Below, piece after piece: positions 9,111 through 16,618 of a DNA stretch of 64,000 nucleotides. Under the pieces are notes generated by a model. The model ran no database searches and was not told the DNA's origin. It saw nothing but the letters and a program-made list of their open reading frames with translations. Position 1 is the stretch's first letter; each line of letters opens with the position of its first letter. The stretch covers positions 1 to 64,000 of the forward strand of contig PCCY01000028.1 in assembly GCA_002731875.1 (NCBI GenBank). Reading direction: 5' to 3'. Made by a program: the position numbers and the translations under genes. The DNA is from Roseobacter sp. (lineage in GTDB: Bacteria > Pseudomonadota > Alphaproteobacteria > Rhodobacterales > Rhodobacteraceae).

Positions 9111-10853
9111 TTAACGCATCTCTTCCGCTGGTTTGACCCCCAGAATACCAAGACCTGACGCAATTACAATCGCTGTGGCTTGGGCAAGCGCGATTTTTGA
9201 CTGCGAAGTAGCAGGATCATCTTGCAGGAAACGCAACGAAGGCACGTCATTGCCTCGGTTCCATAGGCCATGGAAATCTCCGGCAAGTTCATAGAGATAA
9301 AACGCCACCCGGTGCGGTTCATTGCTTCGTGCGGCGGTTTCCACCAGACGCGGCCATTCGGCCAGTTTGGCGGCCAGCTTGAGTTCGCTCTCGTGATCCA
9401 GCCTGCCCAGATCTGCGGCTTTCAATGCACCCATATCGACCGATACACCAGCTTCGGCGGCCTTGCGCAGCACAGAGTTGACCCGCGCATGCGCATACTG
9501 AACGTAAAACACCGGGTTCTCACGGGATTGCTCCAACACTTTGGCAAAGTCGAAATCCAGCATCGCGTCATTCTTGCGTGTCAGCATGACAAAGCGCGTT
9601 ACATCGGGGCCCACCTGTTCGACGACGTCGCGCAGGGTCACGAATGTCCCTGCCCGCTTGGACATCTTGAATTCCTTGCCATCCTTGAACAGCTTGACCA
9701 ACTGCGTCAGCTTGATATCCAGCGGCACGGTACCGTCCGATAACGCGGAAACCGCAGCTTTCATCCGTTTGACATAGCCACCGTGATCTGCCCCGAACAC
9801 GTCGATCAGCATGTCGAACCCACGCTGCACCTTGTCAAAGTGGTAAGCGATGTCCGGCGCGAAGTATGTCCACCCGCCGTCGGATTTCATCACAGGCCGG
9901 TCCACGTCATCTCCATGAGCCGTAGATCTGAACAACGTCTGCTCGCGTGGCTCCCAGTCTTCGGGCTTCTTGCCCTTGGGGGGTTCAAGTACGCCCTCAT
10001 AGATCAGCCCCTTGGACTTGAGGTCCTCGATCGCGGCTTCGATCCGGCCCGAGCCATACAGCGACTTTTCCGAATAAAACACGTCCATCTCAACCCCAAG
10101 CGACGCAAGGTCGCCCCGGATCAACTTCATCATCTCGTCGGTCGAGAAATTGCGAACATCCTCAAGCCAGACAGCCTCGTCCTGGTCAAGATAGGCGTCG
10201 CCGACCTTGTCCTTCAGTGCGACGCCGACCTCGATCAGATAGTCACCGGGATAGGTTCCGTCGGGAAACGCCACCTCTTGTCCGTATGCCTCCAGATAGC
10301 GCAGGTACACAGAGCGCGCCAAAACATCGACCTGCGCACCGCCATCGTTGATGTAATACTCACGCGTCACGTCAAAGCCGGCAAAATCCAGCAAGGACGC
10401 CAGCGCATCGCCGAACACCGCACCACGGGTGTGCCCCACATGCAGCGGCCCCGTGGGATTGGCCGAAACATATTCGACGTTGACCCGCTTGCCCTGCCCC
10501 AGATCGCCACGACCGAAATCGGTGCCCTGTGCCAGAACGGCACCCACGACGCGCTGCCAGACATCCGCGCTGAGCCGCAGGTTCAAGAACCCCGGCCCCG
10601 CCACATCCGCCGCCGTGATACGCGGATCCTCGGCCAGTTTTCCCGCCAGCTTTTCCGCAATATCACGCGGCTTCATGCCAGCGGGTTTTGCCAGTACCAT
10701 CGCCGCGTTGGTCGCCATATCACCGTGCGACGCATCGCGCGGTGGCTCTACCGTGATGGCGTCAAAGTTCAGCGCCTCGGGCAGAAACCCGTCGGCAACC
10801 AGCGTCTCGAGGGTGGACAGCACAAGGCTGCGGATATCGGCAAATAGGTTCAT
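9111..10853 (-). CDS. argS: Arginyl-tRNA synthetase
   Basis: Class I synthetase that charges tRNA-Arg. The 580 residues include the HIGH-type motif in [20 protein letters not shown] and the KMSKR motif in [19 protein letters not shown]-terminal DALR anticodon-binding domain follows, with [16 protein letters not shown] at about 460-475. Length and domain order are normal. It is the first gene of the minus-strand argS-SPOR-nagZ-scpAB run. Confidence 0.97.
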   Translation of the reverse strand: MNLFADIRSLVLSTLETLVADGFLPEALNFDAITVEPPRDASHGDMATNAAMVLAKPAGMKPRDIAEKLAGKLAEDPRITAADVAGPGFLNLRLSADVWQRVVGAVLAQGTDFGRGDLGQGKRVNVEYVSANPTGPLHVGHTRGAVFGDALASLLDFAGFDVTREYYINDGGAQVDVLARSVYLRYLEAYGQEVAFPDGTYPGDYLIEVGVALKDKVGDAYLDQDEAVWLEDVRNFSTDEMMKLIRGDLASLGVEMDVFYSEKSLYGSGRIEAAIEDLKSKGLIYEGVLEPPKGKKPEDWEPREQTLFRSTAHGDDVDRPVMKSDGGWTYFAPDIAYHFDKVQRGFDMLIDVFGADHGGYVKRMKAAVSALSDGTVPLDIKLTQLVKLFKDGKEFKMSKRAGTFVTLRDVVEQVGPDVTRFVMLTRKNDAMLDFDFAKVLEQSRENPVFYVQYAHARVNSVLRKAAEAGVSVDMGALKAADLGRLDHESELKLAAKLAEWPRLVETAARSNEPHRVAFYLYELAGDFHGLWNRGNDVPSLRFLQDDPATSQSKIALAQATAIVIASGLGILGVKPAEEMR

Positions 10854-10916
10854 AACGGAGTTCCTTCGACTTGGCCCCGTGTATCACCTGAATATCCACC
10901 CTTAATCAAGGGCAGT

Positions 10917-12059
10917 TCAGCTGTTAACAATCAGCCGCTCATGCTCTTGCAACGCAAAGCGATCGGTCATTCCCGAAATATAGTCGCTGACAATCCGCGC
11001 CATTGCGATGTTCCCGTCCGCTTCTTCAACATCCTTGCGCCACTGTTTCGGCAGTTGCTCGGGATGCGCGCAAAAATAGGGGAACAGATCCTCGACCACC
11101 CGCGTTACCTGCTGCCGCATGATCACCACGGATTCAGCGCGGTACATCCGGTCGAACAGAAACGCGCGTATCATCTTGAGATCCTCAAAGACCGGGTCTG
11201 AAAACTGGATCAACGTGCGCCCGGCCATCCGGATGTCGGTGGCCGTTTCGGGTTGCATTTCCCTCAGCCGTGTCCGCGCGACATTGATCACATCCTCAAC
11301 CAGCACACCAAAGAACCGGCGCAATGCCTCGTGACGGCGACGATAGTAATTCAAGCCCGGGTATAATCGGTCGACCTCGACAAAGTTGCCTCGCAGGATC
11401 GGCAATTCGGCCAGCTCATCCGTCGAAAACAGCTCCGCGCGCAGCCCATCATGCAAGTCATGGTGATTATACGCGACATCATCCGCGATGGCCGCCACTT
11501 GGGCTTCCGCGCTGGCAAAAGTCCCCAACTCAAGATCATGCTGGCGCTCATACGCGGCCAGGGCCCAGGGTAGGTCACCGGTCACAGGGCCATTGTGCTT
11601 GGCCAACCCCTCCAAAGTTTCCCATGTCAGGTTCAACCCGTCAAATTCGGCATAGTGACGCTCCAGATGGGTGACGATCCGGATCGCCTGCGCGTTGTGA
11701 TCAAACCCGCCATAGGGTGCCATCAACGCCTGCAAGGCATCTTCACCGGTATGACCAAAAGGAGGATGTCCCAAATCATGCGCCAGCGCGACTGCTTCGG
11801 TCAGCTCCGCATTCAACCCCAACGCACCGGAAATGGTGCGCGCCACCTGCGCGACCTCTATCGAATGGGTCAGCCGCGTGCGGTAATAATCGCCCTCATG
11901 TTCAATGAAAACCTGGGTCTTGTGCTTCAGCCGCCGAAAGGCGCTGGCGTGAATGATCCGGTCACGGTCCCGCTGAAAGCATGACCGAAATGTACTTTCC
12001 TCCTCTGGTCGCAACCGTCCCCGGGTCGCAGCCGGATCAGAGGCAAAAGGTGCGCGCAT
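10917..12059 (-). CDS. dgt: Deoxyguanosinetriphosphate triphosphohydrolase-like protein
   Basis: HD-domain enzyme that splits dNTPs into nucleosides and triphosphate. The metal ligands are visible as TRLTHSIEVAQVART (first His) and VALAHDLGHPPFGHTGEDAL (the HD pair and next His). The 380-residue length from MRAPFASDP fits the short dGTPase-like class. The track start lies 24 codons upstream without matching family sequence. It is divergent from erpA across 84 bases. Confidence 0.93.
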   Translation of the reverse strand: MRAPFASDPAATRGRLRPEEESTFRSCFQRDRDRIIHASAFRRLKHKTQVFIEHEGDYYRTRLTHSIEVAQVARTISGALGLNAELTEAVALAHDLGHPPFGHTGEDALQALMAPYGGFDHNAQAIRIVTHLERHYAEFDGLNLTWETLEGLAKHNGPVTGDLPWALAAYERQHDLELGTFASAEAQVAAIADDVAYNHHDLHDGLRAELFSTDELAELPILRGNFVEVDRLYPGLNYYRRRHEALRRFFGVLVEDVINVARTRLREMQPETATDIRMAGRTLIQFSDPVFEDLKMIRAFLFDRMYRAESVVIMRQQVTRVVEDLFPYFCAHPEQLPKQWRKDVEEADGNIAMARIVSDYISGMTDRFALQEHERLIVNS

Positions 12060-12143
12060 ATACGGTGGTCCTTGTAGCCTGTCCTGCGACTTTCTATATT
12101 GTACCCAAGACCAGATGGAAACCGATAGCACCGGAGCCTGATT

Positions 12144-12467
12144 ATGAACCTGCCCCCCAAAGTTACGTCCCGGGCTTTCGACCGGTTGGCCGAAATCGGT
12201 GCAGCGGCCGACGGCAAGGCCCTGCGCATCGCGGTAGAAGGCGGAGGCTGCTCAGGGTTTCAATACGACATCGCGCTTGACGCCCCGAAAGAAGACGACC
12301 TTGTCCTCGAAGGCTGCGGTCAGCGGGTCGTGGTCGACAGCATTTCTTTACCGTTTCTGGCCAATGCGACAATCGACTTCTCCGAAGAACTCATCGGCGC
12401 ACGGTTCATCATCGAAAACCCCAACGCCACAAGCGCTTGCGGTTGCGGCACATCTTTCTCGATGTAA
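12144..12467 (+). CDS. erpA: Iron-sulfur cluster insertion protein (ErpA/IscA type)
   Basis: Carrier that hands Fe-S clusters to target enzymes. The 107-residue A-type protein has all three ligand cysteines, one in EGGGCSGFQYDI and two in the C-terminal ACGCGTSFSM. Family members often have a start and length like this. The stop codon lies inside the first unit of a five-copy 24-bp tandem repeat, which has clearly grown from the 3' end of this gene. It is divergent from dgt. Confidence 0.93.
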   Translation: MNLPPKVTSRAFDRLAEIGAAADGKALRIAVEGGGCSGFQYDIALDAPKEDDLVLEGCGQRVVVDSISLPFLANATIDFSEELIGARFIIENPNATSACGCGTSFSM

Positions 12468-12574
12468 GCCCACACGCGTTTCCCGATGCAAGCCCACACG
12501 CGTTTCTCGATGCAAGCCCACACGCGTTTCTCGATGCAAGCCCACACGTGTTTCTCGATGTAAGCCCACACGCG
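12455..12574. repeat. Five 24-bp tandem repeats over the erpA stop
   Basis: Five head-to-tail copies of TTTCTCGATGyAAGCCCACACGCG, starting at 12455, 12479, 12503, 12527 and 12551. They differ at only three positions. Units 1 and 5 have TAA in the erpA frame, while units 2-4 have CAA at the same place. The period is eight codons. The copies abut the 3'-end element at 12576. There are no spacers, so it is not CRISPR. Confidence 0.97.
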
Positions 12575-12575
12575 T

Positions 12576-12609
12576 TTTCATTTTGCCCCGCAAACTCCCG
12601 CCGGAGGCT
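12576..12609 (-). repeat. Shared 3'-end element, copy A
   Basis: Read on the minus strand, this holds GGGAGTTTGCGGGGCAAAATGAAA directly after the terminator hairpin of the 357-aa gene. The same arrangement, GGAGTTTATTGGGCAAAATGAAG after a hairpin, follows cysS near 21.7 kb. I recall closely similar strings as frequent intergenic repeats in Rhodobacteraceae, but that needs a genome search. Confidence 0.6.
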
Positions 12610-12631
12610 GGCCTCATTGATAAATGAGGCC
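12610..12631 (-). terminator. Terminator hairpin overlapping the 357-aa gene's stop
   Basis: GGCCTCATT and AATGAGGCC form a perfect 9-bp stem with a GATA/TATC tetraloop. The stop codon of the minus-strand gene is inside the stem. No T-run follows on that strand, so it may act with factors or protect the 3' end. Confidence 0.6.
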
Positions 12632-13687
12632 ATTTCCGTTGTCTGCAGCGCGCGAAAACCCTTCAAAGAATGCGTCGAACCGATAGGTCGATCGCTCCGC
12701 CGCTTCCAGGATCGCTTGCCCGTCCTCGGGCATCGTCGCAATCAGGCGCGCCCGCATCTTCCCCCAATCGGCGGACCTGCCCCGACCATAATCAAACAAA
12801 GCCTGTGACAGCCCGCGCAGCGCGCCGTTTCCGGCCGCAGGCGCGTGTATAGCGACCTTGCCGGCTGGTATCGCCCTTTCAAATGCCTTGCGTCCGGTCA
12901 TCTGCGCCAACCAGCCGGACACCAGATAGGTGTGATACCCATCCGCGCTGCCCGCCATGCCGATATGCCCCATGCGACAGTCGTTGTGGGCCTGGCACAC
13001 GAAGCTTTCCCAGACCTTGTCCGGGACCTCGCCGGCCAGACGCTTTGCCGCACAAATTTCCCCCAGCAAATCGGCATCCTGGTCCAGGAAGGCCAGAAGT
13101 CCTGCATTGTCCAGACTGATATGCGCGGCATCGCTCAGACGGGGGTCTTGCTGGCCATAGTCGGCCAGGTAAAACACGATATGTGCCAATTCATACGCGG
13201 CTTTCTTGTTCGGAAGGGCAAATGTCATCGACCTTGAAATGAAGTTCTCAAGCCGGTCCTGCAACGACGGGTCGCGCCGCACACAGATGCGGCGCGCCAA
13301 CAGGCGTTCAGCTTCGGCGCGTTGCAGATCCGAAAGCTCGGCCCGAGCAAACTGGTGCCGGTCAACCCAGTGGCATAATATCGCCCCCTGGTCGCCCCTT
13401 AGGCCCAGATCCTCAAGATCAAGACAGAGCGAAAGGAAAAATCTGTAATACTGCGGAAAGAATGAAATTTTCGCCGCTAAATCCTGATAAATCTCCTCAT
13501 AGGGGGCTATAGCGTCCCGAGGTTTATCCGCGTCCATGTTTGCCAATATACCCAGCCACTCGGCGTTCTCCTTCAACCAGAATACATCATCCTTGGCGCG
13601 GCGCCCGTGGGCAAACAGGGTGCTCAGACTGGCAAAATCTATTGCCTGATCCTGCCTGCGTGACTTCAGATCAATAACATTCGTCAT
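12614..13687 (-). CDS. Unrecognised 357-aa protein paired with a repeat peptide
   Basis: A soluble, mostly helical protein with no signal peptide or membrane segment. Notable stretches are KKAAYELAHIVFYLADYGQQ near residue 165, CQAHNDCRMGHIGMAGSADG near 235 and YHTYLVSGWLAQMTGRKAFE after it. I do not recognise catalytic motifs with certainty. From memory it may belong to one of the numbered DUF families seen in roseobacters (DUF6902 comes to mind), which is unverified. A good GGGAG site precedes the start. It lies 96 bases downstream of a 63-aa peptide gene on the same strand, with a strong hairpin between, so it may modify, carry or give immunity to that peptide. Confidence 0.75.
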   Translation of the reverse strand: MTNVIDLKSRRQDQAIDFASLSTLFAHGRRAKDDVFWLKENAEWLGILANMDADKPRDAIAPYEEIYQDLAAKISFFPQYYRFFLSLCLDLEDLGLRGDQGAILCHWVDRHQFARAELSDLQRAEAERLLARRICVRRDPSLQDRLENFISRSMTFALPNKKAAYELAHIVFYLADYGQQDPRLSDAAHISLDNAGLLAFLDQDADLLGEICAAKRLAGEVPDKVWESFVCQAHNDCRMGHIGMAGSADGYHTYLVSGWLAQMTGRKAFERAIPAGKVAIHAPAAGNGALRGLSQALFDYGRGRSADWGKMRARLIATMPEDGQAILEAAERSTYRFDAFFEGFSRAADNGNGLIYQ

Positions 13688-13707
13688 GGGCTCCCTTTCA
13701 ACTGGCC

Positions 13708-13729
13708 CCCTGTGCCCGAAGGCGCAGGG
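13708..13729 (-). promoter_or_regulatory. UUCG-capped hairpin between peptide gene and 357-aa gene
   Basis: On the minus strand CCCTGCGCC-TTCG-GGCACAGGG forms a 9-bp stem with one wobble, closed by the very stable C(UUCG)G tetraloop. No T-run follows, so it looks like an attenuator, processing site or 3' stabiliser. Such an element would allow more peptide than protein to be made from one transcript. Confidence 0.6.
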
Positions 13730-13783
13730 TAAGCTTTTTGGGCATCGTGTCAGTCATTTACCGGACAATGCCCGCCCTTCACC

Positions 13784-13975
13784 CTATACGGTGGACAAGG
13801 TCACCGGCTGCGAGCCCGTGGTGAAAAGCTCGGTCCCGCCACCCGATGCCATCGACGTGTTGCACGCAATCGAACCGGTGGTAAAAAGCTCCGTGTTTTC
13901 GCCGCCATGCAGCGCATCAAGTGTCTTTTGATCGGTCGAAACCGAGGTATCTTCCAGATATGCAAGCTTGTTCAT
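13784..13975 (-). CDS. 63-aa peptide with duplicated TELFTTGS block, possible precursor peptide
   Basis: A small protein with an acidic N-terminal half (MNKLAYLEDTSVSTDQKTLDA) followed by LHGG, which resembles a double-glycine leader end. Two Thr/Ser-rich units follow: NTELFTTGSIACNTSMASGG and GTELFTTGSQPVTLSTV. The eight-residue block is identical in both, while the DNA differs at four third-codon positions, all silent. That suggests selection on the peptide and supports a real gene. The start has an excellent GAAGGAT site 6-7 bases upstream. One Cys is present. It could be a RiPP precursor, a bacteriocin-like peptide or a structural partner of the next protein. Confidence 0.72.
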   Translation of the reverse strand: MNKLAYLEDTSVSTDQKTLDALHGGENTELFTTGSIACNTSMASGGGTELFTTGSQPVTLSTV

Positions 13976-14329
13976 TTCTTATCCTTCGCAGTTGGGGTTG
14001 CAGTCGCGATGACAATTTTAAATTGCGTCTACATCAATGTTTGCCCGTTAAAATTGCTCACTCAACGTGATGATGAATACAATTTTAGACAGATAAACTT
14101 ATCCACATTGAGGTCGCCGAATACGGAGCTGATCGGCAACGTTGGCTGTTGTTGTACACAGGTCAGAAAAAGTTTTTTCCACACACGCGCTGATTGCGCC
14201 ATCAGCTAACCCACTGGATTTGGTTAAAAAGGAATCACCGACTCCCACCGCTCCGGGACGAATCTGCTGCGTTGCCCTTGCCCCAAACATCACTTTGCGC
14301 GATAGCTGCGGTGCAATCAGGGGGCTGCC
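13976..14329. other. AT-rich divergent intergenic region with operator-like repeats
   Basis: 354 bases between the peptide gene (minus) and xth (plus), visibly richer in A and T than the surroundings. CAATTTTA occurs at 14013-14020 and 14080-14087 and inverted as TAAAATTG at 14049-14056. The palindrome CAATTTTAAATTG spans 14013-14025. A consensus DnaA box, TTATCCACA, lies at 14099-14107. ORFs in the track here lack ribosome binding sites and family resemblance, and I reject them. Confidence 0.6.
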
Positions 14330-15112
14330 ATGAAAATCGCTACGTTCAACATCAACGGTATCAAGGCCCGTATCGCCGCGCTGCCCGAATGGCTGGACGA
14401 AGCACAGCCCGACGTCGCCATCCTGCAAGAAATCAAGTCCGTCGACGAAGGCTTCCCTCGGGAATTGTTCGAGGATCGCGGCTATAATGTTGAAACCCAC
14501 GGGCAGAAATCATTCAATGGCGTCGCGATCCTGTCAAAGCTCCCGCTCGAGGATGTGGTGCGCGGCCTGGATGGGGATGAAACCGATGAACAGGCCCGAT
14601 ATATCGAGGCCACCGTCGTGGGTGACAAGGCGTCGGTCCGCTTGTGTGGATTGTACCTGCCCAATGGCAACCCGGCACCGGGGCCAAAGTTCGACTATAA
14701 ATTAGCCTGGATTAAGCGTCTGGAACAGCGCGCACGTGCCTTGTTAGCAGACGAAACGCCGTTCCTGATGACCGGAGATTTCAACATCATCCCACAAGCA
14801 GAGGATGCCGCGTCGCCTGCGGCGTGGCGTGACGATGCCCTGTTCCGGTTTGAAACGCGCGAAGCGTGGCGCAGATTGCTTGCGCTTGGCCTGACCGACG
14901 CATTTCGGGCGCGCACCCAAGGCCCCGGACATTACAGCTTCTGGGATTATCAAGCCGGTGCCTGGAATCGCAACAACGGCATCAGGATCGACCATTTTCT
15001 GCTAAGCCCTGCGGTTGCGGACATGCTAAAAGACTGTCAGATCGACAAGGAAATTCGGGCGCGGGAAAAACCGTCGGATCATGTGCCGGTCTGGGTCGAC
15101 TTGGATTTCTAG
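14330..15112 (+). CDS. xth: Exodeoxyribonuclease III
   Basis: Apurinic/apyrimidinic endonuclease and 3'-5' exonuclease of base excision repair. The 260-residue EEP-fold protein shows MKIATFNINGIKAR, the metal-binding Glu in ILQEIKS, GDFNIIPQAEDA and the terminal catalytic SDHVPVWVDLDF. Length and motif order are normal. It is transcribed away from the 63-aa peptide gene. In related genomes, as I remember, xth sits next to erpA, which would make the peptide module an insertion between them. Confidence 0.95.
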   Translation: MKIATFNINGIKARIAALPEWLDEAQPDVAILQEIKSVDEGFPRELFEDRGYNVETHGQKSFNGVAILSKLPLEDVVRGLDGDETDEQARYIEATVVGDKASVRLCGLYLPNGNPAPGPKFDYKLAWIKRLEQRARALLADETPFLMTGDFNIIPQAEDAASPAAWRDDALFRFETREAWRRLLALGLTDAFRARTQGPGHYSFWDYQAGAWNRNNGIRIDHFLLSPAVADMLKDCQIDKEIRAREKPSDHVPVWVDLDF

Positions 15113-15144
15113 AACCCCCGACACACCCGTCCCGGAACCGTTGC

Positions 15145-15729
15145 TCAGGCTTGAAGCTCGGCGTCCCAGTACAGGAAATCCATCCAGCTTTCGTGCAGAT
15201 GGTTGGGCGGGAACCTGCGCCCCATGTTGCGTAGTTCTTCCGCTTGGGGTTGGCGGGGTGGTTTGCGCAGATGAAACCCGGTGTGATGCAGCGCCTTCGA
15301 GCCCTTCTTGAGGTTGCACGGGCTGCACGCGGCGACCACGTTTTGCCAGCTTGTGACACCGCCCGCCGCACGCGGTACCACGTGATCAAAGGTCAGATCG
15401 CCGCGTGCCCCGCAGTATTGGCAGCGAAATTCGTCGCGCAGAAATAAATTAAAGCGCGTGAAGGCCACGCGCTTTTGAGGTTTGACATAATCTTTGAGAA
15501 CAACGACCGACGGGATTTTGATCTGCATCGACGGGCTGTGAACGTAGTCATCGTATTCGGCCACGATATCAACCCGGTCAAGCCATTTGGCCTTGATCGC
15601 TTCCTGCCAGGGCCAAAGCGACAGCGGATAATAGGACAATGGCCTGTAATCCGCATTCAGCACCAGGGCCGGTCTGTGTTTCAGCCCAGCCGGGCTTCGG
15701 GTGAATTCGGTTCTAAAATCGCCGTCCAT
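15145..15729 (-). CDS. HNH endonuclease family protein
   Basis: A 194-residue protein with a compact HNH nuclease core. The order is Cys pair in FRCQYCGARGDLTFDHVVPR, then NVVAACSPCNLKKGSK, where the final Asn and second Cys pair complete the zinc-knuckle form. N-terminal LVLNADYRPLSYYPLSLWPW is typical of a widespread, conserved bacterial HNH protein thought to act in DNA repair or maintenance. I chose MDGDFRTEFT at 15729 over the track start, as the extra 33 residues do not look protein-like. It converges on xth with a 32-base gap. Confidence 0.88.
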   Translation of the reverse strand: MDGDFRTEFTRSPAGLKHRPALVLNADYRPLSYYPLSLWPWQEAIKAKWLDRVDIVAEYDDYVHSPSMQIKIPSVVVLKDYVKPQKRVAFTRFNLFLRDEFRCQYCGARGDLTFDHVVPRAAGGVTSWQNVVAACSPCNLKKGSKALHHTGFHLRKPPRQPQAEELRNMGRRFPPNHLHESWMDFLYWDAELQA

Positions 15730-15874
15730 CGTATTGATAAGCCCCTTGCCGTTCCGCGTCCGGTCCGGCAGGACAGCCCCACCGATGGGACTGACTATAT
15801 CTCGTGGTTTGCGTCTGACAAGCCGCAAATGGATACAAGATGTCGCAGTACTGGGGACCGGGACATAACGCGGT

Positions 15875-15932
15875 GGTGAGGTAACACCTCACCCGTTTGA
15901 GGTACCCGCCTCGGGGGCGCAAACTTGCCCCC
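15875..15932 (-). terminator. Three stacked hairpins after the esterase gene
   Basis: GGTGAGGT-AAC-ACCTCACC (15875-15893), GAGG-TACCCG-CCTC (15899-15912) and GGGGGC-GCAAACTT-GCCCCC (15913-15932) lie almost end to end. They follow the esterase gene in its reading direction and precede the HNH gene start. A terminator role is likely, though no long T-run is present. Confidence 0.55.
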
Positions 15933-15952
15933 AATCGCCCTGTACGATGTCG

Positions 15953-16618
15953 TTACAAACTTAGTTTATCGCGCATGAACGCTAGTGCAACGCTTAGCCC
16001 GTCGGGCGCGATACCGTGGCCGGTACCCTTCATAATATGAGCAAAAACGTCGGTCCATCCGGCTTCCTGCAAAGCTTCGGCAGCTTCGGGCAGTGATTGC
16101 GGCGGTACCACGTCATCCACATCACCGTGAACCAGCAACACCGGAGGCCGCGAGATAGCATCGTCCTTCAGGCTTTCGGGTGATAACAGCCGCCCCGAAA
16201 ACGCGACGATGCCCGCCACCGCATCTTCGCGACGCGGTGCCACATGCAGCGCCATCATCGTGCCTTGGGAAAAACCGAACAGGACAACCTGTTCGGGCAA
16301 CAGATCCTCATCGACCATAAGGGCATCAAGAAACGCGTTCAGGTCCTGCGTGGCTTGCACCATCCCGCGTTCGGCTTCCTCTTCCGATGAATTATCGATC
16401 CACGGGATCGGAAACCACTGGAATCCCATCGGGGCACCGGCGCACGCTTCGGGGGCATCGGGTGCCACAAACAGCGTGTCAGGCAGGTGCTCTCCCAACG
16501 GGTCGGCCAACCCCAGCAGGTCTGCGCCGTTGGCACCATACCCATGCAAGAAGACCACCGCCGACCGCGTTTCACCCGACACTGGTTCCCGGCGCTCTGC
16601 GTTTAAAATTCGTGTCAT
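15953..16618 (-). CDS. Alpha/beta-hydrolase, phospholipase/carboxylesterase family
   Basis: A 221-residue serine hydrolase. The nucleophile elbow is GFSQGTMMAL, the oxyanion region is VVFLHGYGANGADLL, and the acid and base are in VHGDVDDVVP and GTGHGIAPDG. This is the YpfH/carboxylesterase type that acts on short acyl esters or lysophospholipids; its exact substrate is unknown. The start at MTRILNAERRE overlaps the upstream glycosylase stop in ATGA, so the track's longer start is rejected. It is the last gene of the cobK-glycosylase-esterase run. Confidence 0.9.
   Translation of the reverse strand: MTRILNAERREPVSGETRSAVVFLHGYGANGADLLGLADPLGEHLPDTLFVAPDAPEACAGAPMGFQWFPIPWIDNSSEEEAERGMVQATQDLNAFLDALMVDEDLLPEQVVLFGFSQGTMMALHVAPRREDAVAGIVAFSGRLLSPESLKDDAISRPPVLLVHGDVDDVVPPQSLPEAAEALQEAGWTDVFAHIMKGTGHGIAPDGLSVALAFMRDKLSL

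Noticed and set aside
9783-10847. 354-aa plus-strand ORF
   Set aside because: Fully antisense to argS, whose motifs are intact; no ribosome binding site or family resemblance.
12455-12574. Possible CRISPR array
   Set aside because: Units are directly adjacent with no spacers and include the erpA stop codon; it is a tandem duplication.
13907-14209. 100-aa plus-strand ORF in the peptide/xth intergenic region
   Set aside because: No ribosome binding site, and it overlaps the well-supported peptide gene on the other strand.
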